Origin: Candidatus Aegiribacteria sp. MLS_C
GTDB lineage: Bacteria > Fermentibacterota > Fermentibacteria > Fermentibacterales > JCC-6
Reading direction: 5' to 3'
Length of the DNA: 41,156 nt
Assembly: GCA_002030045.1 (NCBI GenBank)
Contig: LQBI01000034.1
Location: forward strand, 1-41,156
Shown: positions 1 through 7,735 of the stretch, one piece after another
How the letters are laid out: the number at the start of each line of letters is the position of its first letter
How positions within the stretch are numbered: the first letter of the stretch is position 1
The notes under the pieces: model-generated
Seen by the model: the letters and a program-made list of their open reading frames with translations, nothing else
What the model was told of the DNA's origin: nothing
The model's database searches: none
Position numbers and translations under genes: made by a program

Positions 1-44
1 AAGGAGGAAAACAATTCCAAATTCATTCAACTCAACGAAAGGAG

Positions 45-90
45 GTGCGGGAAACTGGGTGTCGCCTTAGTGCGGGAATCTGGGTGTCGC
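45..90. repeat. Two near-identical 21-bp direct repeats
   Basis: Two copies of a 21-bp motif lie at 45-65 and 70-90. They read GTGCGGGAA, then A or T, then CTGGGTGTCGC, differ at that one base and are separated by 4 bp. The homology of the hydrogenase-like gene on the minus strand stops exactly at the inner copy. Repeated short motifs at a gene break are typical of the end of an insertion sequence, but no transposase is visible in the window, so the mobile-element reading is inference. Confidence 0.5.
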
Positions 91-219
91 TTGACACTTG
101 TCGTCCGACAGGTAGCCGGTCTGTTCCTGGACTCCACGGACTATGTCCATCAGGCGATGAGGATCACCGCCATGTTCCTCCACGATCCTTGCGATCACAG
201 CAGCATCCTGTTCAGTCAT
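67..219 (-). pseudogene. 5' fragment of NuoE/HydC-like (2Fe-2S ferredoxin) hydrogenase subunit, truncated
   Basis: The minus-strand reading frame starts with ATG at 219, preceded by a strong GAGGAGG ribosome binding site, and stops at 67 after 50 codons. Residues 1-43 contain EEHGGDPHRLMDIVRGVQEQ followed by TGYLSDD. This matches the N-terminal helical part of the NuoE / hydrogenase HydC family, which normally runs to about 150 residues and binds a [2Fe-2S] cluster further on. The resemblance ends at the 21-bp repeat at 70-90, and the last 7 codons are read from the repeat. The Cys-containing cluster domain is absent, so the product cannot be functional. The good start and ribosome site say it was recently a real gene, probably of an NADH-linked [FeFe]-hydrogenase or complex I-like operon. 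The family call rests on about 40 residues. Confidence 0.6.
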
Positions 220-873
220 GCCCGTTCGCCTCCTCAAGCTTGTTGAAGCTCATGATCTTTCGGCTCATCGAATTCGGCTGGATTTCCCCGGGACCATTTG
301 GTTATGTACCTGCCTCCGTGGCGGACACGGCAATCAATAGTTCATAAAATACCTTTCGCCAAGCCTCGGTTCGACAAGCACCTCTGCTTTTCAAAGGGTC
401 GCTGATCATGGACCTTGACGCATTCAGGGCTTGAATCCGCTCAAAACCGATCCTCTACGGATGCGGACCCCCCTTTCCCCGAGGCCGCCGGGCCTGATTG
501 TCCTTCCGGCTTCAGGCAGGTATGGTGGGCATCAGCCATGCGTGCTGGACGAAACTTCTGCCGTTCCCAAGTCGGGTTCTTACGGGAAAACCGGTTCTAG
601 CTGTGTCCGAAGGGTCGCCTGAAGGAAGTGGCCGGCGCATCTCAGGCGGGTTACGCCATAACTGTCTAAGCCTCGAGGAGGTAATGTTCTGGCCAAGGGG
701 AATATCAAACCCCTTGACCGGCTTCGAAGGAAGCTGCAGGATGCGAATGAAAACCCGCCTGCGGGCAAGCTTCATTTCAGCATCGGAATATGAAACACTC
801 GGCATTGCGTCGAACCGGATCGGCGCAAACGAATCTGTTATGAGTACCGGTCGCTTATAGAAGACTGCTGTGA
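220..873. other. Gene-poor stretch, possibly decayed coding DNA
   Basis: No convincing intact gene is seen. On the minus strand a short open tail ending at about 239 (GNPAEFDEPKDHELQQA, stop inside the next gene's ribosome site) could be the C-terminus of a gene upstream of the NuoE-like fragment, but it is closed by a stop about 35 codons back. On the plus strand at about 680-850 a GAGGAGG motif precedes a frame reading KPLDRLRRKLQDANENPPAG that is interrupted by TGA. A minus-strand frame is also open across this area. None shows a recognisable domain, so I read it as eroded sequence rather than genes. Confidence 0.4.
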
Positions 874-1380
874 TCAGCCACCCTCGGTGTAGCGGGTGAT
901 GCACCAGCCTTCTTCCTTCGTGAGAAGCGCGACGCCGCGCTCCTTCAATGTGGTCACGACCTTCCGCCCGTTGAGGGCGTTTACGAACTCCTCGACCAGC
1001 GTGGGGAACGGGCAGAGCGTACCCGACAGTTCCGCGCGACCTACTCCCTTTGGACAATACCTGCACTTGTTCGCGTTTATCTTCAGGTAGATCACATCGC
1101 CGTCCCTCTCGGTCTTCACAGAGTCGGTTATTTGAAGGAGTGATTGCAGCTCCTCGAGTGAGGCGTTCAGCACCTCATCCACCGAACCTCCCGAAACAGC
1201 CTTTCCCCCGCGGGTAGCGGCATGGTATTCGGCGAGATCCTTTCCTATCTGTCTTGCAGCGGCCGCCATCACCGCCTGGTTGAGTATTCCGAAGGAGCTG
1301 ATCCCGGCGATCATGGTCGCTGCGAAGATATGCTCCGGGGCGAGCTTCCGCTCGTCGATGTTCTGCTTCATGTCAGCCAT
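874..1380 (-). CDS. V4R-like cysteine-containing protein (168 aa)
   Basis: Small soluble protein with no signal peptide or membrane segment. Residues 25-52 form an Ala-rich helix (NQAVMAAAARQIGKDLAEY) like the 'GRELG' helix of V4R (4-vinyl reductase) domains. The second half has CRYCP (Cys106, Cys109), LCPFP (Cys123), then VEEFVNALNGRKV and a closing Cys160. This pattern parallels the metal- or ligand-binding V4R fold found in bacteriochlorophyll reductases, hydrocarbon-binding proteins and methanogen regulators. Those family traits are established; assignment here is by motif spacing only and the ligand is unknown. The ATG at 1380 is preceded by AAAGGATGG at a good distance. It stands alone, between decayed DNA and a long non-coding stretch, with a perfect palindrome 44 bp upstream that may be an operator. 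Confidence 0.5.
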   Translation of the reverse strand: MADMKQNIDERKLAPEHIFAATMIAGISSFGILNQAVMAAAARQIGKDLAEYHAATRGGKAVSGGSVDEVLNASLEELQSLLQITDSVKTERDGDVIYLKINANKCRYCPKGVGRAELSGTLCPFPTLVEEFVNALNGRKVVTTLKERGVALLTKEEGWCITRYTEGG

Positions 1381-1423
1381 AGTACCATCCTTTCAGCATT
1401 TGACACAATTCCTCGTTATTCCG

Positions 1424-1438
1424 ATTCGTACCACGAAT
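1424..1438. promoter_or_regulatory. Perfect palindrome, candidate operator
   Basis: ATTCGT-ACC-ACGAAT is a perfect 6-bp inverted repeat with a 3-bp centre, 44 bp upstream of the V4R-like gene start at 1380. The size and position suit a dimeric repressor or activator site. No -35/-10 pair with good consensus was found beside it, and the regulator is unknown. Confidence 0.4.
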
Positions 1439-2237
1439 AGCTGCCTTTCGAAGACTCAGATTATTAACAGTCAGCCGTGGCTCCCTGTATGACCTCGCTG
1501 TGGGGGGAACCGCCGGAGCACAGGCGTGACGGCGATAACGGCACGCAGGACGATAATCCGGGATCGGGACGGACGCTGACGGAATGTCCTCCGTTATTCG
1601 GCTTTACGATGTGTTCTTCCATGCCGCATACTCTTTGAAATCATGTCTTCCGATGATGATACTCCATCATGCCGGGAACAGCACCAATCACCTGCGGTAA
1701 TCACTCCTGAGCAACCATAGAATGAAGGATCAAACCGTCACTGGGATTTGAGCGATCCCATTACCCGTTTCAGAAGCACCGGTCATTCCAGAAAGCCTTC
1801 AGTATTCTCGTGACCTGACTATAGCAGCCGTAGAATTCACAGGCAAAGAAGACCTGACCGCGATTCGTACCGTAAGCTGCATATCCGGACACACTACTCC
1901 TCTAAAGCCGGATCGGAAAACGAACTTCCATTACTCTGATCAACCTCTATCACCGGAATGGATCCTTGCCGATATATGCTGTTTTTGCTTGAAACTGACA
2001 AGCTCATCCTCGTTGACAGGATCCGCCAGCTTCAGTTGATGTCGAGGGACTCGGTCAGAGAATCGGGATCCGATGAACAGCGTGCTTTCTCGCCAGAGTG
2101 TTGCACTTGGCGCAGGTCTGGACCTGTGAGAAGGGGGAATCCGGGGCTCTGGACGGGAACGGTCCTCCCTGTGGAAACCCGGCCTGAAGTACCATGCCGG
2201 AGGAACTGGTGAACAGGGAGATATCCGGACCACTTCG
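1439..2237. other. Long intergenic stretch without a convincing gene
   Basis: About 800 bp with frequent stops in the plausible frames, no recognisable protein motif and no RNA gene that I can identify. A minus-strand open frame at 1940-2524 runs into the sulfatase coding region and has the Ser/Pro/Arg-rich composition of a shadow frame. The base composition looks less GC-biased and less codon-structured than the rest of the window. Together with the truncated gene at 67-219 it suggests an eroding region. Confidence 0.4.
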
Positions 2238-2266
2238 TTGACCGGTCCGATGCCGGCGGATATACT
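2238..2266 (+). promoter_or_regulatory. Sigma-70-type promoter for the sulfatase-family gene
   Basis: TTGACC (2238-2243), a 17-bp spacer, then TATACT (2261-2266) is a near-consensus housekeeping promoter pointing at the gene starting at 2379. It leaves an untranslated leader of about 105 nt. Confidence 0.65.
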
Positions 2267-2378
2267 ACCATAGCTGCCGGTATACAAGGAAAACGTCTTT
2301 TTGAAGGCGGATCTTCCGGCCATCTCAAATGGTATGCAAAAGACCGGTCGATGGTCATTCCCTGAAGAGGTAAACCCA

Positions 2379-3740
2379 ATGAAATTGTCATTATCGACTG
2401 TCAGTCTACTGTGCTCCTTCCTGCTCATGCTCTCGTGCGGGAACGGCAGCGGAAGCGGTTCCGGGGCCGAAACCGCAGCGGGAGATGAAGAGGAAGGAAG
2501 CCCAAACGTGCTCCTGCTCATCATTGATACCCTGAGGGCGGACCACCTCAGCTGTTACGGGTACCACAGGGAGACGTCCTCCTGCATTGACAGCCTGGCG
2601 GCTTCGGGGACCCGCTGGAAGAACTGCGTGGCGCAGGCTCCGTGGACTCCCGCATCGGTGGCTTCAATAATGTCGGGCCTGACGGTAAGGGAACATGCCG
2701 TGGGAAGACACTCGGACGGCGACCATGGACTTGCTCCGGACATGCCTGTCATGTCCGTTCTTTTCAGCGAGGACGGCTACAGGACCTGCGGAATCTTCAA
2801 CGTAGCCCACTTTACAGTACTCCATGGCTACGCCAGGGGTTTCGACCACCACACCTGCAACGAGATGGGAGATCTCCCCGCTGAGGTTTCAATTAACGAA
2901 TTCCTGGAATGGCTGCAGACCAGCGACCGGGAGAAACCCTTCCTGGCAGTCCTCCACCTGTTCGACCCGCACCATCCCTACGATCCTCCGGACGGTTACA
3001 GAAACCTCTACCTCGCTGATGACACGGTGACCTCGACCAGGTGGCAGATCTCCGAAGACGGTACGGAAGTGCTTCACCCCGAGCATCTTGAGCACTACCT
3101 GGCCTGGTACGACGGCGAGATCAGATACCTGGACGATCAGCTATCCCTTCTATTCAGGAACCTCCGTGAAATGGGCTACGGGGAGAACACCATCGTCGTG
3201 CTGGCCGCGGACCACGGAGAGGAGTTCCTGGAGAGGGGATGGGTGGAGCACGGTCATCAGTACCACCAGGAGATGATACACGTTCCCCTGATCGCCTCGG
3301 GGCCCGGAATACCCCCGGGCGAAGTGGTGGAAGAGTACGTGGGGAATTTCGATATCCTGCCGACCCTTGCGGCTCTCTGCGGTATAGAGACGGAAGCCGT
3401 CTTCTCGGGAGTGGACCTGCTGGGAGATGAGACCCTGGAGCCCAGGCCCATCCCTTCGGGCCGCCAGATGGCAATTGGCAGGATGCTGGATGGTACCCCG
3501 GTCTGCGCTGTGACCTTCGATGGGTTCAAGGGAGTTGTCATCAGCAGGGAGGAGACCGAAGAGTACTTCATGTTCGATCTGCTCGCCGACCCCGGCGAGA
3601 CAGTTCCGCTGCCGGCGGATTCAAACATGGTCCGAATGCTGGACTACTACAGGTCCACTCCAGCTCTCTACACACCGAGGCCGCTCAGGGAACTGGAGCA
3701 GTCGACCACGGATGCCCTGAGGGACCTGGGCTACTTCTGA
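2379..3740 (+). CDS. Sulfatase-family lipoprotein hydrolase (453 aa)
   Basis: The protein belongs to the alkaline phosphatase/sulfatase superfamily and probably hydrolyses a sulfate or phosphate ester outside the cytoplasm. The start is the ATG at 2379, 8 nt after GAAGAGG; the frame is open further upstream, but only this start gives a lipoprotein signal, with the lipobox LMLSC at Cys20 and a Gly/Ser-rich linker. Residues 43-61 (NVLLLIIDTLRADHLSCYG) carry the first metal Asp. The nucleophile region reads PWTPASVASIMSG, so Thr90 replaces the Cys/Ser that is converted to formylglycine in true sulfatases. The second metal site, AADHGEEF followed by EHGHQYHQEM, is intact. Length is normal for the family. 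The missing Cys/Ser argues for a Thr-nucleophile phospho- or related esterase rather than a formylglycine sulfatase; the substrate is unknown. It appears monocistronic behind its own promoter. Confidence 0.8.
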   Translation: MKLSLSTVSLLCSFLLMLSCGNGSGSGSGAETAAGDEEEGSPNVLLLIIDTLRADHLSCYGYHRETSSCIDSLAASGTRWKNCVAQAPWTPASVASIMSGLTVREHAVGRHSDGDHGLAPDMPVMSVLFSEDGYRTCGIFNVAHFTVLHGYARGFDHHTCNEMGDLPAEVSINEFLEWLQTSDREKPFLAVLHLFDPHHPYDPPDGYRNLYLADDTVTSTRWQISEDGTEVLHPEHLEHYLAWYDGEIRYLDDQLSLLFRNLREMGYGENTIVVLAADHGEEFLERGWVEHGHQYHQEMIHVPLIASGPGIPPGEVVEEYVGNFDILPTLAALCGIETEAVFSGVDLLGDETLEPRPIPSGRQMAIGRMLDGTPVCAVTFDGFKGVVISREETEEYFMFDLLADPGETVPLPADSNMVRMLDYYRSTPALYTPRPLRELEQSTTDALRDLGYF

Positions 3741-3987
3741 GCCTCCGGACCCCGATGCTTCCGTCGTCCGTTTCTTAGAGACTCGACGGCAATGCACCCG
3801 GCGGGACTCCTGTTCGCGGATGATCGAGGAACCTCAGGGGTCCCGGACATGGCAATGCTCTGCTGACTGGAATGAGTGTTTCCGAAGAAGAGGACAAAGG
3901 TTCCCTGCCGGTCCTTTCTTCGAAACAGGGATGAAACCCTGGCACGTCCGGAGGAGACGGCCGGTCTGCTCTGAGAGGAGGACGGGA

Positions 3988-4377
3988 ATGCGATTCATCG
4001 CTGCAATGATCGCGGTCGTAATGGTCACGGGGTGCGGGGGTTCCGGAGAAAGCGGAACGGCGGAGGGCGGGAGCGCAGGCGGAGGTTCGGAAACCGCCCC
4101 GGAAGGCGACCCCCTGGTGGGGACCTGGGAGGTTGTCGAAGTGATAGCGGGACCCGATTACGGGAATACCGGCACGGTCTACGTATTCAACGGGGACGGG
4201 ACCATGAGCTCGGGTATCGGTCATCTGGCCGTTGAAGGCACTTACGTAGTCATCGGCGATACCCTCAGGGTGGTCCTCGGCGGGGTTTCGCTGGACGTGC
4301 TGCACAGTTTCCAGGACGGGGATCTTGTTTACGACCTGGCCGACGGCGAGCAGACGTTCCTGATGGAGCGACGCTAG
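3988..4377 (+). CDS. Small lipoprotein with lipocalin-like beta domain (129 aa)
   Basis: The start ATG at 3988 follows GAGAGGAGG closely. The frame is open for 168 bp upstream, but those residues do not look like a leader. A lipoprotein signal peptide with lipobox VTGC (Cys16) is followed by a Gly/Ser/Glu linker. The body starts with DPLVGTWEVVEV and runs as alternating short strands (YVFNGDGTMSSG, VEGTYVVIGDTLRVVL), the layout of the lipocalin-like / META-type 'GTWE' domains found in many envelope lipoproteins. These are usually small periplasmic binding or sensor modules of unknown ligand. The gene is followed by a convergent membrane-protein gene 27 bp away. No catalytic motif is visible and I do not assign a function. 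Confidence 0.7.
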   Translation: MRFIAAMIAVVMVTGCGGSGESGTAEGGSAGGGSETAPEGDPLVGTWEVVEVIAGPDYGNTGTVYVFNGDGTMSSGIGHLAVEGTYVVIGDTLRVVLGGVSLDVLHSFQDGDLVYDLADGEQTFLMERR

Positions 4378-4404
4378 CTCTTTGCAAGGGCAGGGACGTG
4401 GCCC

Positions 4405-5190
4405 TCAGACTGGATCCGTCCTGTGCCTCTCCACCACGATTGCACCCCTTATGTTCTCAAGCGTGCGGGATTTCCTGCCTATGCCCCATACCAGAAGCCG
4501 GATATCCTTCATGCGGGCGTCCCTGAAGCTGATTATGATCCTTCCGAAGCCCAGCATCCTCTCCAGCAGGTCCTCGGTGTCCACCACCGTGGTCAACTCC
4601 TCGCGACCTATCTGCTGACCGCTCTCGGTGGGTCCGCGCTGGATGTTTATGTAGTTCGGCGTGAAGGCGACGTAATGGAAGAGGCCCCGTATCCAGGAAA
4701 CGGCAATGGCCACCAGGAATATCAGTGCGAACAGCAGGTACGCCACTCCGTTCATATCCGCGCTGATGCTCCCCAGGAAACCCCAGAAATCGTCCAGCCA
4801 GTCCAGGTAGCTCAACCAGAGGACGATGCCGCCGAGGGCCAGGACCACCAGCAGCATCTCCTTTATGCCTGCGTCGTACTCTTCCACCATGAAGTTGATG
4901 AGGAAGACTCCCAGCCATATGGCACCCATGGCCCCGGAGGGCTGGTCGATCAGCAGCGACATGACAAAAAAGACAAGTGAAAGAATGACAACAGGAAGGT
5001 AGATTATCTTCCTGCTCCAGCCGAAGACCACGAGCCATTCGATGATGTCGGGGTCGTCGTGAAGCTGCTTCTCCATCTGGAACCTGGTCCTTATGCTCCT
5101 GCGCATCATGAACCATACCAGAAACCCTATCAGGACAAGAACCAGAGGCGCAAAGAAAACGATCACCTGAGTAGACGTCCAGTCAGCCAT
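4405..5190 (-). CDS. Polytopic membrane protein with C-terminal PH-like domain (261 aa)
   Basis: I take the ATG at 5190 as start; a TTG six codons upstream is possible. Hydrophobic segments lie near residues 5-28 (VIVFFAPLVLVLIGFLVWFM), 60-80, 87-105, 109-130 and 145-170. The remaining 90 residues are soluble and read YINIQRGPTESGQQIG, GFGRIIISFRD, IRGAIVVE. This strand pattern resembles bacterial PH domains (bPH2 type) that follow transmembrane bundles in many small membrane proteins of unknown function. The gene is convergent with the lipoprotein at 3988-4377. Nothing links it to a pathway. Confidence 0.7.
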   Translation of the reverse strand: MADWTSTQVIVFFAPLVLVLIGFLVWFMMRRSIRTRFQMEKQLHDDPDIIEWLVVFGWSRKIIYLPVVILSLVFFVMSLLIDQPSGAMGAIWLGVFLINFMVEEYDAGIKEMLLVVLALGGIVLWLSYLDWLDDFWGFLGSISADMNGVAYLLFALIFLVAIAVSWIRGLFHYVAFTPNYINIQRGPTESGQQIGREELTTVVDTEDLLERMLGFGRIIISFRDARMKDIRLLVWGIGRKSRTLENIRGAIVVERHRTDPV

Positions 5191-5461
5191 TCGATCCCGT
5201 CCGTTCAAGTTCTGAGGATCCGGTCGTCAGCGTTCCCGGGCGAACATACGAGAACAGTTCTCATCCGGTCAATGATCCGGAAAACCAAGGCCTCCAGACG
5301 GTAAGGAAGGAGCTTCCCGCCTTTGTTCCGACAGGAGCCGGACGGTTGCTCAGCAACTTTCAGGAGATCCGATGCAGGTAAACGCACCGAGGTCGAATGA
5401 GCTGATGAGCTTCAGAGACTTCCCGGTGTAACCGCCGGACCAGGCATCCCGCGGATATTTG
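5191..5461. other. Intergenic, no feature recognised
   Basis: About 270 bp between two leftward genes. It should hold the promoter of the PH-domain membrane protein, but no box pair close to consensus was found, and no hairpin terminator for the lipoprotein gene at 5462-5968 is visible. Confidence 0.35.
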
Positions 5462-5968
5462 CTATAAGTAGCTCTCCAGGTCGTACCACCGCCAGATGTA
5501 CCAGTCTCCCTCATCGTCGGGACGGCAGAGGAAGAGTGCATCCATCGACTCTTCCGTATTGCCCTGTGCGGAAAAGACCTTCAGGTCTATGAGCCTGTTC
5601 AGCGCCATCGTGACCCCGGTGCTGTCCCCTGACCAAGGGCAGGCGCTGTCTCCGGAGATGAGGAAACTGATGGAATCAGAAGAGGCGAAGATCATTCCAG
5701 CGAATTCCAGTTCGTACTCCAGCCCCCAGTACTCGTCGATTATTCCGTCACCGTCGTAGTCGTCCCAGTCCACCTCCAGCAGGTGGTGCTGGAAATCCTC
5801 CCGGAAGAGGGATCCCATGAGTGAGAGGTCCTCTTCCTCCCACGCGTTTCGGAGGTCATCGAGAAGAGCTTCCCATGGCTCGATGGCGGTCTCATGCGGA
5901 CTCGAACCGCAGCCGCCGGCCGCAAAAGCGAGCATTGCTGCGGTAAATACCGGGATCGATGGTTTCAC
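5462..5968 (-). CDS. Hypothetical lipoprotein (168 aa)
   Basis: The likely start is GTG at 5968, because AGAGGAAG sits just before it and it places a textbook lipoprotein signal at the N-terminus (lipobox FAAGGC, Cys20). An ATG 10 codons upstream is in frame but would put charged residues ahead of the signal. The mature part is acidic and contains DWDDYDGDGIIDEYWGLEY, whose DYDGDGIID resembles a single calcium-binding dockerin/thrombospondin-type loop. It ends in GDWYIWRWYDLESYL. The overall size and the pattern LRNAWEEEDLSLMGSLFREDF resemble SnoaL/NTF2-like folds, in which a small cup binds a ligand; that is only a suggestion. No enzyme motif is seen. Confidence 0.7.
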   Translation of the reverse strand: MKPSIPVFTAAMLAFAAGGCGSSPHETAIEPWEALLDDLRNAWEEEDLSLMGSLFREDFQHHLLEVDWDDYDGDGIIDEYWGLEYELEFAGMIFASSDSISFLISGDSACPWSGDSTGVTMALNRLIDLKVFSAQGNTEESMDALFLCRPDDEGDWYIWRWYDLESYL

Positions 5969-6155
5969 GATAAACTTCCTCTCGCGGTAGCTTCGCATTC
6001 TGTCCTGACAGCACGGAGCGTAGAACTTGTCCCCAGAAAGAAGTGGATCGATAACTCACCCTCATCCATGAGCTGATCATACACCATCTATAGATACATC
6101 CAGGGGAAAGGTTCCGTGATCCTGTCGATCTCCCTTTGCCGGAAGCGGTCCAGCT

Positions 6156-6184
6156 TTGACGGTGGTATCGAATAGAGGTTATTG
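6156..6184 (+). promoter_or_regulatory. Possible promoter of the carotenoid operon
   Basis: TTGACG (6156-6161), a 17-bp spacer and TTATTG (6179-6184) lie about 60 bp upstream of the carotenoid oxidase start at 6242. The -35 box is good and the -10 box weak, so the assignment is tentative. Confidence 0.35.
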
Positions 6185-6241
6185 TCATTTGAGCAGAGGC
6201 GTTTCCGTTTGAGTTTGAAAAACAATCACAAGGAGTCGGAG

Positions 6242-7735
6242 ATGGCAGACGTCATGGCGGGGAAGGTGGCGGTGATAGGATCCGGTCTAGGAGGGTTATC
6301 CGTCGCCATCTCACTGGCGCAGCAGGGATACTCTGTCGATGTGTTCGAAAAGAACGGCAGGATAGGTGGGAAGCTCAATTTCCTGAAGGAAGAGGGTTAC
6401 TCCTTCGATCTGGGACCCTCCATACTGACACTTCCCGGTATTTTCCAGCGCCTCTTCGAGGCTTCCGGGAAGGAAATGGCGGACTACATCCCGATACGGA
6501 GGGTGAGACCCCACTGGAGGAACTTCTTCGAGGACGGTACCGTGGTGGACCTGCTGCCGGAACCGGAACTGATGGCGGAAGAGGCAAGAAAGGCCGGAGA
6601 GGACCCTGTCAGGGTCGAGAATTTCCTGGAATACTCCGGAAGGCTCTACGATCTGGTGGACAGGGGCTACTTCCAGCAGGGGCTGGACACTTCGAAGGAG
6701 TTCAGGGACTTCTACGGCCTCGCGGCGTTCCCGAAGTTCGACCTGTTCAGGTCCATGCACCAGAGCGTCTGCCGCCACCTGAAAAGCCCCTACTTTCGGG
6801 ACATATTCGATTTCTTCATCAAGTACGTTGGGTCCTCTGCCCTTCGGGCGCCGGCATTCATGAACTGCCTTCCCACCATCCAGTTCCGCTACGACCTGTG
6901 GTACGTGGACGGCGGCATGTACAACATCGCCCGGGGTCTCGGGAAGCTCATGGACGAGCTGGGTGTCGGTGTCCACCTGAACTCCGAGGTGGTATCCATC
7001 GGGAAGGAGGAAAGCCGTGTCACCGGAGTCGGGCTTTACGACGGGACCTTCGTCCCCGCTGACATCGTTGTCTCCAACATGGAGGTCATTCCCGCCTGCC
7101 GCGATCTCCTGAAGGAGGATCGAAGCTTCCTGAAAACACTGGAGAAGTTCGAACCCGCCTGCTCAGGACTGGTGCTGGACCTGGGCCTGGATATCGAGTA
7201 TTCCCAGCTCGCTCACCACAACTTCTTCTTCTCGGGAAGCCAGAAGGACCACTTCCGTAGCGTCTTTCGGAAGAGAGTGCTGCCGGACGACCCGACCATC
7301 TATCTCGTTGCGGCATCCAAGACAGACCCCACGGTCGCACCTGATGGCTGCGACTGCCTGAAGATCCTGCCCCACATCCCCTACATCGACGATGAGAACC
7401 CCATAAGCCCCGGGGAGTACATGGAGTTCAAGGAGAGGATAGTGGACAAGCTCGAGCGGATGGGGCTGACGGACCTGAGGAAGCACACGGTTTTCGAGCA
7501 CGTGTGGACCCCCCGCGACATTCGGGATAACTACTATTCGAACATGGGGTCCATATACGGAGTGGTCTCCGACAGGTTCGAGAACTTCGCCTTCAAGGCC
7601 CCCAAGCACAGTACCAGGTACGACAACCTCTATTTCGTGGGCGGGTCCGTGAATCCCGGAGGCGGGATGCCCATGGTGGTCCTCAGCGGGTTGAACGCAG
7701 CCAGGATGATATCGGCCCGGGACAGGAATGAGTGA
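6242..7735 (+). CDS. CrtN/CrtP-type carotenoid desaturase/oxygenase (497 aa)
   Basis: FAD-dependent enzyme of the phytoene-desaturase superfamily. The ATG at 6242 follows AAGGAG by 7 nt. The N-terminus has the dinucleotide-binding VIGSGLGGLSVAISLAQQGY and the following EKNGRIGGKLN characteristic of CrtI/CrtN enzymes. The C-terminus has the second FAD-contact block YFVGGSVNPGGGMPMVVLSG. Length is typical. Within this family the next two genes, a CrtQ-like glycosyltransferase and a CrtO-like acyltransferase remnant, point to the C30 (diapo)carotenoid oxidase role of CrtP: oxidation of a terminal methyl group to an aldehyde or acid before glycosylation. A desaturase role cannot be excluded by sequence alone. 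Its stop codon overlaps the start of the next reading frame (GTGA). The enzyme looks intact while its partners are broken. Confidence 0.8.
   Translation: MADVMAGKVAVIGSGLGGLSVAISLAQQGYSVDVFEKNGRIGGKLNFLKEEGYSFDLGPSILTLPGIFQRLFEASGKEMADYIPIRRVRPHWRNFFEDGTVVDLLPEPELMAEEARKAGEDPVRVENFLEYSGRLYDLVDRGYFQQGLDTSKEFRDFYGLAAFPKFDLFRSMHQSVCRHLKSPYFRDIFDFFIKYVGSSALRAPAFMNCLPTIQFRYDLWYVDGGMYNIARGLGKLMDELGVGVHLNSEVVSIGKEESRVTGVGLYDGTFVPADIVVSNMEVIPACRDLLKEDRSFLKTLEKFEPACSGLVLDLGLDIEYSQLAHHNFFFSGSQKDHFRSVFRKRVLPDDPTIYLVAASKTDPTVAPDGCDCLKILPHIPYIDDENPISPGEYMEFKERIVDKLERMGLTDLRKHTVFEHVWTPRDIRDNYYSNMGSIYGVVSDRFENFAFKAPKHSTRYDNLYFVGGSVNPGGGMPMVVLSGLNAARMISARDRNE

Noticed and set aside
360-400. Possible tRNA T-arm (GGTTCGA)
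   Set aside because: No matching acceptor, D or anticodon arms could be drawn around it.
512-1066. 184-codon minus-strand frame at the left end
   Set aside because: Half of it lies over the V4R-like gene in another frame of the same strand, which has the better ribosome site and Cys motifs. The remainder has no family resemblance.
1940-2524. Minus-strand frame of 194 codons crossing the sulfatase promoter
   Set aside because: Overlaps a near-consensus promoter and the sulfatase signal peptide; low-complexity Ser/Pro/Arg content and no motif.
4387-4405. Small hairpin between convergent genes
   Set aside because: Only five base pairs (AGGGC/GCCCT) and no T-run; too weak to call a terminator.
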